Part shown: positions 33,640-47,929 of the stretch, one piece after another
Position numbering within the stretch: the first letter of the stretch is position 1
Layout: each line of letters begins with the position of its first letter
NCBI RefSeq assembly: GCF_021347895.1
Contig: NC_067135.1
Span: forward strand, 25,059,847-25,123,846
DNA length: 64,000 nt
DNA from: Acanthochromis polyacanthus
Taxonomy: Eukaryota; Chordata; Actinopteri; Pomacentridae
Direction of reading: 5' to 3'
Notes under the pieces: generated by a model
The model's database searches: none
What the model was told of the DNA's origin: nothing
What the model saw: the letters and a program-made list of their open reading frames with translations, nothing else
Program-made: the position numbers and the translations under genes

Positions 33640-34150
33640 GTTCCTCTGAAGACATCAGTACAGTACTGAGAATGTTCCTCCTTTGTTCTCATGGAACATT
33701 GTGGGAACGTTTTACATCCTTAGTTCTCTTAACAACATCCTCAGAACATTGCAGCCAGGATGTTCCACTTGTTTTATATCACAATAGAGGAATGTTCTAT
33801 AAAGAACATTCTTGATAACATGCTAAATGTTCCTTGAATGCTGCATTGACAACGTCTTTGTCATCACTGTGGAAACATCTTATAAAACAACATTCTGTAA
33901 TGTGTTCCCTCTATGATAAAGTCAAATGTTCTACATTATTATACCAGATTACAAAGGGTTCTGTATATAAAACATTCTAGTTCTTCCTTTATCAGGCACA
34001 TTGTGGGAATGGTTTAGAGGTTCTTCGTCCTCTTAACATCCCCAAAACATCCTCAGAACATTGCAGCCAGAATGTTCCACCTTTATTATATCAAAATGAA
34101 ACGAAAAGAACACTGCCATCTGAGCTCTTGATAACATGTTAAATGTTCCT
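33640..34150. repeat. Degenerate minisatellite in intron 1 of V-set gene
   Basis: Same units as at 26930-28110 (CAGAACATTGCAGCCAG, AGGAATGTTCTATAAAG, AACATTCT). About 33133-33640 before it is ordinary intron with no recognised feature. Confidence 0.6.
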
Positions 34151-34217
34151 TGATGTGGCTGAGATCTTCTTCTCTGGACTGTATGTTAATATCAGCTGTG
34201 TTTGTGGTTTATTACAG

Positions 34218-34565
34218 GGCAGCTGGATGGAAACTCTCACTGTCCTGTTTCTCCACATCACCTTGAGGAGAAGGATCCACCACAAGCAGTGATTGGTGGG
34301 GATGTTGTTCTACCATGTTTCCCAAAGTTCGCTATCAACGTGAAAGATGATACACTGGAGTGGAGTAAAGGCAACGATGAGATTTACGTGATTAGGAGGA
34401 AATCCATAACAATCAACAACAGTAGATTCAATGCCTCCATTGAAGAACTGGAAAAGAGAAATGCTTCCCTCTACCTCTCTGGAGTGAAGCAGTCAGATGA
34501 AGGACAGTACTTCTGCTGTATTCTAGGAAGTGACATAGCTAGAAAATGCAAAGTCGTGACTCTTG
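34218..34565 (+). CDS. V-set Ig domain exon of B7/butyrophilin-like receptor
   Basis: Exon of 348 bp between TTACAG|GGCAG and CTTG|GTAAG, phase 1 at both ends. It encodes one immunoglobulin V-set domain: first cysteine in GGDVVLPCFP, core tryptophan in LEWSKG, a strand E/F region NASLYLSGVKQSDEGQYFCC with the second cysteine and the D-x-G-x-Y-x-C signature, and the G strand KVVTL. There are possible N-glycosylation sites NNS, NAS (twice). The fold and leader suggest a cell-surface or secreted ligand/receptor of the B7/BTN/MOG type. The exact subfamily is not determined. The following short exons at 34816 and 35023 make a stalk. Confidence 0.82.
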
Positions 34566-34815
34566 GTAAGACCTTTAACCACCACATCAGTGACACCACC
34601 CTTTGTAATAATGTCATTCTGCAGTTAGATCCATGTTGAAGAGCCTCTCTGTAGTCTGTAAGCACTGAGGAGTTTTAGTCCAGAACTGTAAAAACTGTCT
34701 TTAACAGTAGAACCTGATGTTAAATAAATGACACAGCAGCTGTGGGTTCTCTGTACTGCAGAAAATAAGTGAACTTCAGCTGAACGCATGAATCTTTTTC
34801 ATGTTTCTCTTTCAG

Positions 34816-34848
34816 CTGTGAAGGAAAAAGGTGAAGAAACCAGCACAG
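34816..34848 (+). CDS. Short stalk exon of V-set gene
   Basis: 33-bp exon between TTTCAG and GTCAGA, phase 1 at both ends, reading AVKEKGEETSTG across its junctions. Small charged exons of this type follow V domains in many fish BTN/B7-like genes. Inferred from splice sites and frame only. Confidence 0.55.
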
Positions 34849-35022
34849 GTCAGATAAGAATGAGCTGAATGAACAACAGTTGTTGACCACGTTTCTGTCT
34901 GTTGACTGTGAATGTGTTTAGTGTGGTTGGACATCAATGATCAAATGTTGTTTCAGGAGTTTATACATGTTTATTGGTATTTTTTAAAATAAATCTGATT
35001 TTTTTTGTTTCAACTTTAATAG

Positions 35023-35082
35023 AACACCCAGGTAACCGACAGATTCAATCAACTGAAGCTCCGACTGACTCGACAGGAAGCA
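35023..35082 (+). CDS. Second stalk exon of V-set gene
   Basis: 60-bp exon between TTAATAG and GTAAGT, phase 1 on both sides, reading EHPGNRQIQSTEAPTDSTGS. It is threonine/serine-rich and possibly O-glycosylated. The next exon is displaced by the hAT element that starts 38 bp downstream. Confidence 0.55.
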
Positions 35083-38044
35083 GTAAGTAACTTGAGAACA
35101 CCAAGTTCTTAGTTGGACTCAGGGGCGCCGCCAGGAATTTTGGGCCCCAGGAAAAAAATTTATTTGGGCCCCCTCTGTGCCGCTGCGCTACCGTTGTTAC
35201 CACATCTCTAGGACCTAACTGTCCCATCAAAGCTTTACATGACTAATTAAAGGCTTGCAACTGTCTTTCTTCTTGTAGTTCTATACTAGTACTAGCAAGA
35301 TTTACTACTGGTGATTTGTACATGCAAATCTGCATACATCATCCAGTTCACCATTTGATGCAAGATTAACAGCCACCATAAAAATGTACTAAGTGACATC
35401 TATTACAGTCTCAATGTTTTTTATTGTAAACCACAGCATGGGAAAATGTTGTAACATTAATGAAAAAATATATAAAAATTATATGAAAATAAATAAATAA
35501 AAACAAACTTAAACATACTGTATATTAACTTCACAAGTAGAATAACTTAACATAATCATTTCAAAACAATGAAAACAACACCTATAGCTGCACATATATG
35601 CCAACAAGAAAAAACATCAAATTAAAAGGTAAACATGTTACAAATAAGAACAAAGAACTCAAAGAACTCTTTTTGGCTGTTAGCATTATCTGAATATTCA
35701 TGCCATTGGCCCTTGCTCAGCCTGACTAACCAAGAGTCCAGCGCCGAGCCCTCTGGGTAGCAAAGTCATTGATTTAAGTCTTTGAAGTCTAGTTTTCTGG
35801 CTAACTGACTTTCAATAGACAACATTGCAAGACTGCAAAGTCTGTCCTGACTCATGGTGGACCTCAAATAGTTTTTTTTTTATCAGTTTTAATTTACTGA
35901 ATGCTCTCTCCACACCAGCAACAGTCACAGGCAATGTGCAAAATATGCGTAAAGCAATGCAGACTTCTCCAAAAATACTTTCTAGTTGCATCTTGTTAAT
36001 AGCATTCAGGAGACCAAGAGGAGACGGGTTTAGGGGGGAAAGTGGCAGCATATACTGAGTTAAGGTGTCTTATTTCATTTTCAAACTCAGACGTGAGATC
36101 TCTGGAATACTTTTTGACTAGTGGCTGGCATACAGAAGTGGCTTTATCCTCACTGATCTGCCCAACTTTTAAAACAGCAGAGAATTCCTCAACTATTTCT
36201 GCAGTGGTGTGGAACCTGGTGTCGAGGTTACTGATGATGCTGTCCATAGCAGTAAAAAACACTGTGTTCCGAAACACTGTTGCTGCACTGTCCTGAGTTG
36301 CCTCCTCTTGAGAGGTCTCATCGTGAAATCTCTTTCTTTTCTTTTGCCGACTGTGTTCTTGGTCAAACTGAGGTGTAACATCCATTTGTGTTGCAATCAG
36401 TGTGGCCTCAGACAGCAGTGACTCCCATCCATCTCAAAGAGCCAGCATCTCTTTTGATAAGGCACTGATATTAGCTACCTCTGAGTCAAGAGAGATTTTT
36501 CCAGACTGGAGAACCACATTCCTGTCATCAATGCACTGCAGTACTTTGAGCCAGACAGTGAGTAGGACAATGGCATTGAATGACATGAAGTAGTTCTTCA
36601 GACCACTAACCTCTGATCTGGCCTCACTGGTGAGACTACATGTTGTGAGTATACTGTCAAGGGCCTCTGTGACAGAAGGAAGGTGTTGTGCTACAGGTTT
36701 AACAGCCATGATTCTTGCATTCCAGCAGGTATCTGAGAGGCGATGCAAAGAGCAACCGGTTTTCTCTTTAAAGATGGCCCAGCGTTCTGTGCTGGCACTA
36801 AAAAGTGAGTAAAGGCGATTGATGCAGCCAAAAAATGTTGCTACTTCTGGGCTTGTCTGTGCAGCATGCACACCTACAAGATTTAAGGTGTGAGAGGCAC
36901 AGGGGGAAAAGATGATTTTTCTTTAGTATCTGGGCTTGGACTCCCTTGACCCTTCCTGACAAGTTTGCCCCGTTGTCATAACCTTGCCCTCTGCAGTCTC
37001 CAGTGTTTATCCCTTTGTCATCAAGCACATTTTCGAACATTTCTGCTATCTCACTTCCTGTTTTGTTGTGAAAGTCCTTAAATTCTAAGAACCGTTCTGT
37101 GATCTCCCAGTCATCTGTTTCTTTGCTATACCTCACATATCTGATGAGCACCACATTCTGCTCAGTGTGGGAAATGTCTGGTGTAGCATCACAGATGACT
37201 GAAAAATAAATAGCCTCTTCCCGTTCCTTCAAAATCGTTTTCAAAACTCTTCTACCACAGAAATCAATGAATTCATTCTGAATGTCAGAACTCAGATAAT
37301 GTGTCAGCCTGGTTCCTTTTTTTGGTCCCTGACTTTTTGCAAGTGCTCATTAAGCAGTGGATCATAATGAGACAAAAGCTCTAGTGTGCCTAAGAAATTT
37401 CCATTTTGGACATTATCTAGGTCTTTAGTTTTACCCCTGAAAGGTAAATTCCTTGATGCCAAGTGCAGTGTTACATCTAGAATTCTCTGCAAGAGAGCTC
37501 TGTTTTTCTCAGTTTCTGTCTGGATCCGTTTTTGCAACTGAGAGTCAATGCCACTAACAGCCATTACTGACTGTTGCAAGTTTTTCCATTTCAAATAGCA
37601 GTCCCTGTGTGCTGTATTCTTCTCATGGACAGGGAATTTGTCATACATTCGACGCCATTTTACATCAGACATTTTATATCCACTTTGGCTGTTCAGTGCA
37701 CTCAGAGAAGGTCTTTTTTGTGAATGTGAGAAAAGCACACATGGGATGCAATACAGTGAATTACAGGATTTGCTGTAAGTTATCCAGTCTCTCTTCACCT
37801 TTTCCATTAGCTGCCTTACTGTACCATAAGTATTCTGGGAATGGTTTTCCCTCAGAATCCTGTGGCAGTACATCATCATCATCTCGAGTGGACAATGCCC
37901 TCACAATAGCTTCTCTGTCTTTGTCAGTTAAATTTGCTGGCCACAAACCTGGGTCAACACTTTCTGCCTTTCCACTACATTCTTCCACCTGTCTCTCTTT
38001 CCCTTGTTCTTGTTCTTCTTCCTCTGCTGCGACTGTCGGTTCTA

Positions 38045-39681
<1,637 letters not shown>

Positions 39682-40940
39682 TATATGAGAGGGCCCTGGC
39701 TCTGTAGGAAGTACAAAATGCATGTAATGCATATATACTGTCTGTGATATATACAGTATATATATATTAAAATATTCCACATACCAATAGATGACTACAG
39801 AGCATTGACACAAATTATTTGCACTTCTGTATCATCACCACTTGATTACATACTTTAAAAACAATGTTTCATTTGTGTGTGTGTGTGTTCTGAAGGGAGA
39901 TAATAATGAAGTCTGTATCTATCTGTCTGCCATTTAATGGCTCTAATGAACATATAAAACTGTATTATTTTAATATTACCTGTAACTTACATGCAGGCTG
40001 AGGTAAGATACTATTTCCAACTGTCCATCATCCAGTACAGATAGAAGGTTATTTGTTTATTTATAAATCATTTCATAATGCTCATGATGTGATAAAAAAT
40101 AATTTGTTGGAATTTATGTCATTAATGAATATTTCATTTTCTTTTTTGTAATGGTGAAAAGAGCAAGACTGACAGAAATCCTCACAGACTCCCTGCAATG
40201 ATACTAACTGACATGCCAATGTCATTAGCACAGTGTTGCTCACCTTCTTCACTGGGGCAAGGAGGGGTGATGGTATGGGGAGACTGGGGTGCTGCTGACT
40301 CATCATCAGCTGCTAAAAGGGGCAGGGGCAGTGATTTAATGTAAATACCTTCCTAAACGTTTCCCTGAACTGATTAAATGTTGATAAAATGTAAGCTAAC
40401 ACTAATCTATAGCTAGTTGGTTTATTTCACCATGGACATTAGCCTAAACCAACAGGCTAAATTCACAGACTACAGGCTACTCACCGTTCTTATTGAAAAA
40501 CTGGATCAGAGATCGTACGCCTTTCTTTTCTCTCTCCTCTCTCTCTCTTTCCTTTCCTTCCTCTTCTGGTAACCAGATTTTTGTTTTTTTGACAACATTG
40601 TGGCCACACAGCAACGACGTCTGTTTGGCGCATCTCCTGTCTGATTGCAATTAAGCACCGTTAGTGAGTGACGCTAAAGCGGACCAAACCATTTCATGCA
40701 GATACAGGGGGGTGGTCAGTCAATTTAGATGTTAACTTTTTGTCAATGGATATTTAACTTTTAGTGCAATAAAAACATAGCGAATATGAACTGTATTATA
40801 TTTGAAACACACAATAGTAAAATACTGCGCTTAATATTAAGTTTAATAATTTAATTTTTTTTCTACATATTTTTTGGGAGCCCTGTCATCCATGGGCCCT
40901 TGGAATTGTCCTAACTTTTCACCCCTATATGGCGCCCCTG

Positions 40941-41183
40941 GGCTCCACTAATCAAACCCACCGATGAAGAGGATCGTACCTCGTAGCTGCATCATGTGTC
41001 TGCAGAATAAAAGAAAAAACGTGCTAGTTTATGGTCAGAAAGGAGGAAAAAACTTCAAAAAGTTTCTATGAACTGTGTGTGTTTTTACCCGTTCTGCTCA
41101 GCCCCCTACCTCATGGAAATTTGGTCAATTTTTCGCGTCCTTTCATGCAAAAGTCCCCCAGCAGCAGCAGCAGACATGAGGGG
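40941..41183. other. Sequence between two hAT elements
   Basis: Unique DNA between the hAT ending at 40940 and the hAT starting at 41184. It contains (CAG)n near 41160-41172. Together with 43196-43290 it reads open on the minus strand once the second hAT is removed (see separate entry). Confidence 0.4.
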
Positions 41184-43290
41184 CAAGGGCGTAATTTGCA
41201 CCGGGGATACGGGGGTCATGACCCCCGCAAAAATCACGTTCAGCTAATGTAACCCCCACAATATAATCACATTTTTCCAATGTAATAAAAGCATTAATTA
41301 TCTTGTTGATTTTTATTATTAATATCATTTGCCAACAAAACAGTAGCAAGTTTAATCATCTTAATGTAACCCCCCACACCCCCACCGAATACTTGGTATC
41401 ACCCAACCCGCGGCGCCTCCTCCACGTAACGTTCACTTTTCTCTAACCCTGTATATTTGGCATGGATGGAGACAGCAGAGCCGTGAAGAAGTGAAAGAAG
41501 CGCGAAAAGGAAAAACAACAGTTCTTCATTGTTGGTCGACACCAACAACTAAAAAAAAAGGAAATATCTTGACCAAAAAGTGGTAAAATAGCCTACCTGT
41601 CTTCTTAAGTTAGCTGATGATTTGTGACTGGAGTTGGTTTGAGCTTGTCCTGTGAGGTACAGCCAGAGAGTGTTGGGGATGTACTGTGTAGGACCAATGT
41701 CAGTTTTCACTGAATTGTAACTTAAAGGGCTGTTTGCTGACTTTGCTCCAATACACAGTGATGGTTGGCGGCGTAGTTAAACTGCATTTCTCGGGGGAAC
41801 CGGGCAGGTCGTAACGTTGTTGTTTTCCCACATCAAATATCTTTTCAGTAGTGAAGCTATTTTACTGATCAAACAACGCAATACCGTACACAGAAGCTAC
41901 ATTTTTCCAGGCATTTCTAAATCCTGAAGGAACAGGAATGTCAGGGATGGGATCAGCAAGTTCTGATTCTAGCGGAAAGTTTGGGGGGGGATGTGTGCGG
42001 CGGCGGTGCACACGTCTCTGTAAACGGCCCAATCGCTGGGCCGTTTACAATCGTCGTTAACAAGCTATCGTTAGCGTCGTTACCATCTCGTGGGAGTATC
42101 AGCGACAATAAAGTGTTCAAACTTGAAATGAAATCGGTGGAAATCTGCGGATCCGCGGTAAAGTCGCATCCCTGATAAAAAGCGGAATTCCGCGAATTCG
42201 CGGAAAAATCACATCCCTGATGTCTGCGTTGGTCTGAAGCGGTAACCATGGTGACAACAGACGCTCCTCCATGTCCGTCCTGCTGCTGCAGCAGGGTGGC
42301 TGACAGAGGAGGGGAAGAGAAGTACTTCATCTCGTGAATCTTGACAAAATTTGGGAAATACCTGAATGTATTTATTTCCTCAAATTGTTCTTTGACCTTA
42401 CTGGTCATTTTTAACCAGGTGGATACCATTTTAACATTAACTAAGCATTTTTTATACCAGGTTCAAGAATATGATTGCTGAACAGGCCATGAAAGAGAGG
42501 CAGGTGGACAGAGAAGGAGAAGCACAGTCGCAGATGAGGAGAGAGAGAGAGAGAGGAGGTGACAGAGGAGGTGCAACAGTTGAGCAAGAGAGAGGAGGAG
42601 GAGGTGACAGAGGAAGTCCAGGTGATGGAGGATCATCAGGTGACCAAAGAGAGGGAGAGAGAGCACAGGGAAAGGCAGCACAGGAGGCACAAATGACCAG
42701 GTAACATACCTTAGCCCTTGTACTGTGTTAGCTTTCTCTATACATGCTCCACGCCAGAATAGGGGTGCAAGCTGCACTCCAGTGTGCCACCCTGTATTGT
42801 GTGATGTATTGAGTGTTGCCATGAATTGTGCATAAGACATTTTCTGTTTGTACTTTAGTTGTGTCAATACAGTGATGCAACTGATTAATCTTTAAAGTTC
42901 TTAATTTTTCTTTTCATCGATAGTTGACATAAACCCAAAATCAATTAAGTGGAAGCTGCTACGGTCTTGCTAGCTAGTACTTAAACACAATAGGAATTAA
43001 TTGGTCATTGTTGCATAAATACATAAGTACACAGCTGCAACAACTTCAAGTAAATCACCAATTTATTTCTAATACAGACATGCCAAATTACCACGACTCC
43101 TTTTACAAAAGTAAACGATTCAATAAATACCAATAAACAGGCACAGAGTTTAACCCCCCCAATGGAAGACCCAAAGTTACGCCCTTGATGAGGGGAAAGG
43201 ATTTGGTTATCACTGGTCCTTTGACTTCCTGGGCTTGAACAAGCTCATTTGGTTTTCCAGTCTTTCCATGCTTCTTCCTCATTTCTAAAA
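41105..43290 (-). pseudogene. Possible minus-strand exon cut by the hAT element
   Basis: Reading 43280-43196 and then 41175-41110 as one unit gives an open minus-strand stretch. It runs from an acceptor-like GTTTTAG to a donor-like ATGAG|GTAGG, and includes KTGKPNELVQAQEVKGPVI, an alanine run from (CTG)n, and GGLLHERTRKIDQ. I recognise no family. It could equally be chance: the plus strand is also open over most of it. Confidence 0.25.
41184..43187. mobile_element. Non-autonomous hAT element (2.0 kb) with 8-bp duplication
   Basis: It starts CAAGGGCGTAATTTG and ends with the inverted CAAAGTTACGCCCTTG. The octamer ATGAGGGG is duplicated exactly at 41176-41183 and 43188-43195, the hAT signature. 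The interior is 2004 bp without a transposase. A CAGGGATG...CATCCCTG pair at 41942-42219 may be a smaller hAT MITE nested inside. A purine-rich GAGAGAGG tract lies at 42540-42690. Confidence 0.88.
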
Positions 43291-43679
43291 CACCCAAAGA
43301 AAATGGAAAAATAGACCAAAATCACTCGTAGAAATTGCTTCAGTGCTGCTATTAACTGTTATTTTCATGTTACTGGCTGCATTTAAAACTTAAACATGTA
43401 GGAAAACAACTAAATTTGAACGCTCTTGATGAATTCTGCTGCAGAATTTTAAAAAAAACTGTCCCAAATAAATCAGTGTCGACCACCTGCTGTTATAATT
43501 CTATGATAACTTTACTATATTTCATTAATTTGTGACTGAAAACTGAAAAACACGTTCTTTATTGATGGTAAATGATTTAAAAAAAACTAAATGTGTTACA
43601 GAAACAAATGAAGAACTTCGTGTTATCACAACTTTAGTGATAAATGTCTTCTGAATATTTCTTCGTTATCTCTTCTAAT

Positions 43680-43880
43680 CAAATGATCCTAAAGTGTTTT
43701 ATGAGCTGGATTTTCTTAATAGTGACTCCACTGTTTGTGACTCATTTGTTTGACCAAATTTACCATCAGCACAAGGTCATAAATGTAGACGATCAGAGAA
43801 TTACAGAAGCTAAATCCACACTAAATCCAATTGTTTCAAGGCTATTGGACAAGAAGTGTAACCCCAACACACAGCCCTGA
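43680..43880 (+). CDS. Possible transmembrane and tail exon
   Basis: Plus-strand reading after CCTAAAG with a hydrophobic helix (SWIFLIVTPLFVTHLF), then a polar 40-residue tail ending LLDKKCNPNTQP and a TGA at 43878-43880. It could be the membrane anchor and cytoplasmic tail of the V-set gene upstream. The splice phase does not match directly to the exon at 35023-35082, so another exon would be needed. Low to moderate confidence. Confidence 0.35.
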   Translation, partial: QMILKCFMSWIFLIVTPLFVTHLFDQIYHQHKVINVDDQRITEAKSTLNPIVSRLLDKKCNPNTQP

Positions 43881-43989
43881 CAGGAAAGGAGTATTTTATT
43901 TAGTATCCTGCTTTTTATCTGGTCAGTTTTTACTAGCTCTGCAGTCAGTAGTCACCAACAGGTTGTTGTGAATTTCAAGACATCTTAGA

Positions 43990-44586
43990 AACTCTAAACA
44001 GTTTAGGTAGTAGCAGCAGTAGTAGTATTAACAACAACGACTAGAACTACAACCACTGCAACAACAAAAACTACAATAACATCTGCAACAACGACAAATA
44101 GAAAAACTACAACTAAAAAAGTTTACAAAATTACAACTAAAAATTTAAAGTAACTACTACAAGTACAACTACAACAACTACAATTAGAAAAACTATAACA
44201 ATTACTACATGTAAAACTACAACTACAACTGAAAAACACAACTAGAACAACTACTACTACAAGTACAACTACAACAAAAACTATAAGTACAGCTCCAACT
44301 ACAACAACTAGTACAACTACAACAAATACAGCTACAACTACAACAAATACAGCTAAAAACTACAACAAGTACAACTAAAAAACTACAAGAACTACAAATT
44401 ACAATAACTACTACAAGTACAATTATGACAAAAATTACAAGTACAACAACAAAAAATACAACAACAACAAAATCTACAACTACAAAACTACAACTACTAC
44501 TGCAACAAAAACTACAAGTACAACAACAACTACAACAACAAAAACTACAATAACTACAACTTCAGCAGCTTCTACAATAACAACTA
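43990..44586. repeat. (CAA/CTA)n trinucleotide-rich array, left part
   Basis: Long run of ACAACTACAACTAC-type text with interruptions. It is continuous with 45263-45590 once the Tc1 derivative between them is removed. Confidence 0.85.
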
Positions 44587-45262
44587 CACTGACAGTCAAT
44601 AGAAACTTTGAGGTAGAAATGTAGGCAGAATTCTACTTGTAGGGGGGTTGTAAGTATTCATTGTGGATTTACTGATGATCTCGTGCCCTGGTAGTTGAGA
44701 TAATGATGAGTTGTCATTTTGTCATGATTCATTGCTCATGGGTTGGTCACTTTGCAAAAGTGAACCAAATACACACCAAGCAATACTCAGTGAGTGTCTG
44801 CACAATTTGAGAATGGGGTTTGAAGGCCTATATAAAGGCCCAAAAAAGGCCACCATGGTTAGTCCAGTGAACAGCATCATGCCGCGTCTATCACATGAAC
44901 AACGTCTCCGGGCACTGGGTATGGTGGAGGCCGGTTTGAGCTACAGTGATGTAGCCAGGCGTATGGGCTGTTCCCAACCCACAATCAGAAGCCTGGTCCA
45001 AAGCATGCGCCGACGGATTGCTGCCTGCATCCAAGCAAATGGAGGCCATACTCGGTATTGACTGTTGTGACTTTGTGTTTGGCAGGTGCCGTTTTCTTTT
45101 GTGAAATTCTTTATTTTGAAATCATTCTTGAAACTTTAGATTTTTGTTTCTGTATGCCAATATGCTAAACAAATGATTCATATGAAGAAAATCCAGTTTC
45201 GGGCTTCAAAATCAAAATTATGTTGAAAAATATGCTCTCAAAGTTTTTAATGACTGTCAGTG
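44587..45262 (+). mobile_element. Deletion-derivative Tc1 (676 bp) inside the array
   Basis: Inverted ends CACTGACAGTC...GACTGTCAGTG are flanked by TA at 44585-44586 and 45263-45264. The interior keeps the Tc1 5' region and start of transposase, joined to its last codons. The host array resumes directly outside both TA sites. Confidence 0.88.
44879..45061 (+). CDS. 60-residue Tc1 mini-protein (HTH joined to C-terminus)
   Basis: ATG at 44879 opens MPRLSHEQRLRALGMVEAGL and the helix-turn-helix SYSDVARRMGCSQPTIRSLV. It then runs without a break into RRRIAACIQANGGHTRY and a stop, the usual end of Tc1 transposases. The internal deletion removed the whole DDE domain but kept the frame. A TATAAA box is near 44830. 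If expressed it would bind the element's own ends without cutting. Confidence 0.65.
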   Translation: MPRLSHEQRLRALGMVEAGLSYSDVARRMGCSQPTIRSLVQSMRRRIAACIQANGGHTRY

Positions 45263-45600
45263 TACAACAAATACAACTGCAACAATTTCTACAACTAAAA
45301 CTAAAAAAAACTACAACTACAACTCCTACAAGAACAAAACTACTACAGCAACTACAAGTACAACTACAATATCAGCTGCAACTACAAAAACTACAACTAC
45401 AGCAACTACACCCACTACAGCAAATACTACTACAGCTACAACTAATACAACAACAAAAACTACTTCAACTACAATAACAACTATAACAACTACAACAACT
45501 AGTACTACTAGTATGATTATTAATACTACTACAGATACTATGAATACTACAACTAATACTACTATTACTACTTCTAATAATAATATTATGATGATGCTTT
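45263..45600. repeat. (CAA/CTA)n array, right part
   Basis: Continuation of the trinucleotide-rich array, passing into ACTACTAATAAT variants near 45520-45590. The glutamine/leucine-rich open frame over it is a by-product of the repeat. Confidence 0.85.
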
Positions 45601-47900
45601 TTCAAGGACAGATTCCAGGCAAAACTGTCGCACAACAAACAAATTAATTTGTCGACCGCTATAGAAATGTGAAAGATGGAGAAAGAGGGTGAAATATGTA
45701 AAATTCATAAACATATTTAGGTAATGGCTAAAAACATAAATCTCAAAATATGACAATATGTATCACAAATACAAAGGATCAACAAAGATCAATAATATAT
45801 ATTTCTGCTTATGTGTACTGAGAGGAGAATATATACATATATTTGATACTTTGAGCAATGTCTGATAAAAACTATTGAACTTTTCCCACTATATTCTGCA
45901 GTAAGTGTGTTTTCAGCTGTGGTTTCCATGTTTTAAAAGCCTGTGTTATTATTAATTATGTCAAATCTGCATCTTAAGATTAATAAATGCTTTTAACATT
46001 AGATAAAAGAAGAAAAGGTGCTAATTATGTTTTTGGAGAGATAAAGAATCATTTGAACAAATGTTTAGTTTTAATTTTAAGTTCTAATTTGTTATATAAT
46101 CCGTTGTGTAACATCTTCACCTTAAGAGTAGCCGATGCTGTCAAACAAATGCAGCACAGAGTCAATATTTCCCTGTGAAAGGTGCTGGAGGGGATGTACA
46201 CCTGAGCTACCATACAGCAGCTTCTCATGTTACTGAGGATTCATTTTCATAAGTTTGCACTGAGATGAAATTTGCATGTCGGCGTGGACAAAGCAGCCAC
46301 GAGTAAAACAAAAGTAAAAAAATACCACAGATTAATATCAGCAGTTATCTGAACACGCACGAGAAACTGTACGAGCTCAAGGCCAACATTTTTTGCACTT
46401 AAGAGTGTTTTTGAAAACAATCAATGCTGCAGGAAGAGCTTTCTAGTCCTCTGAGTAAAGGTTACTGATCAGTGGATAAGAAAATGCATTCAGAGTGGAT
46501 TTTCTGTCTGAGGATATTTATGAGCTCCTCTGTACGACATCGCCACACCGCCAACATTTCTCCTGCAGCAGTTTTTATGATTGTGATACTTGTGCATGAT
46601 AAGGTTTATCAGGTCTATTTATAGATTGTGTGCTTTGTGTTAAACGCTGACGTCGTAAAGTTAAACATCAGAAGAACGACAACCTTGTAAGCTCCAGTCC
46701 TGCATGGAATGTGGTGATAGCTTCGGTTCAACACATCACTTTATAACCTGATCTGTAGAGGCTGATGTCTTAAAAATTCTTGCTGATTTAAAGTTTCCTC
46801 AATCGTCGTATAAATTACGATCTTAGAAAAACACGGATGAATTGAAGGGTCAGAAAGCAGAGCGATCTAATCCACTTTCTGTTGTTTTTAAAGAATAAAA
46901 GGCTTCAAAGTTTTGTGTTTTCAAGAATGGTCTAACATTCCACTGTAAAGCTGTGTTTGGGTTGTGGCTTAGACCACTCTGACACTAAAATGTAGACCAT
47001 GAAATACTACAGACCACTTTCAAATCCTTCAAATGTGTTGATAATGAAGCATCAGTGTGTCAGGTTTACACACAGATGAGTTTCACATGATTCATAGGAG
47101 GGAAAAGTTTAGATACACAAACATTTTAGCGTCTCCTAAAACTTTTTTCTCTAATTTTACTCTTTGGTGGAGCTGCTAGCAACTCACTGACGGGTGTTCA
47201 GAAGAGGGCAAAAAGTTGGAACAAATGAGCGTAATCTTTTTATATGTTGTATTTTTAAAGCTTGTTGTGTAAAATATTAATCTTCAGAGTAACTAATGCT
47301 GTCTGACGAATGCAGTGGAGGATAAAGCAGCACAGAAACATGTTGCTGCAGCGTTACAAACCAGTTTGAGGAAATAGCCCTGTTAATGTTATGGTTGTAG
47401 GCGCGTTTATAGAACGGATCACAAATAAACACAGTAATCAGTTTTGTGACTTTTTATGAGCAGTGGAGAAAAAAAAAAGCCCATCACAGAGGCCATGTAT
47501 GATAAGCACTTTGATGTGAGAAAGTATTTGTCACCCAACAGAAATCTTCAGTTTTTCAAGGACTGAATGAAATATGATGAAAAACAAACCAATTTAAATG
47601 TATTATTGAATCAAGTTGATCTAAACTGAGTTAACAAGTGACATTAAAGTCACAGGTTGAAGTTAGAGCTACTGAAATCATTGGATTCCTCTCAAATGTT
47701 GATAATTTTAAGGAAAGTCAACTTTAAGTTCGCAAATGTTTCTGTTTCCTTTACGCAAATGCAAAGCGTTAAAACACAAGCTTGTATTTATGGTTTCCGT
47801 TTTCTGTAATTTTACTCAGTAAAATTCAAAGAAACGTCATGGTGTCAGACACTAAAGGAATATTTGGTATTTTGTTGCACTTCAACCAACATTAGCAAGC
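45600..47900. other. AT-rich intergenic DNA
   Basis: No gene recognised. A weak local duplication is visible: about 46090-46170 (GTTGTGTAACATCTTCACC, GATGCTGTCAAACAAATGCAG) resembles about 47265-47330. Short ORFs are not convincing. Confidence 0.4.
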
Positions 47901-47929
47901 CAGTTTAAAAGGACAATATTAAGTTGAGA

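Noticed and set aside
34202..34639. Single-exon 145-codon reading of the V domain
   Set aside because: It runs through a good acceptor (34217) and donor (34566) into intron text; the spliced exon 34218-34565 is the supported form.
42471..42704. Charged open frame MKERQVDREGE
   Set aside because: Comes from a GAGAGG purine-rich tract inside a non-autonomous hAT element; low-complexity only.
45220..45477. Glutamine/leucine-rich open frame
   Set aside because: A by-product of the (CAA/CTA)n array; no start context, no domain.
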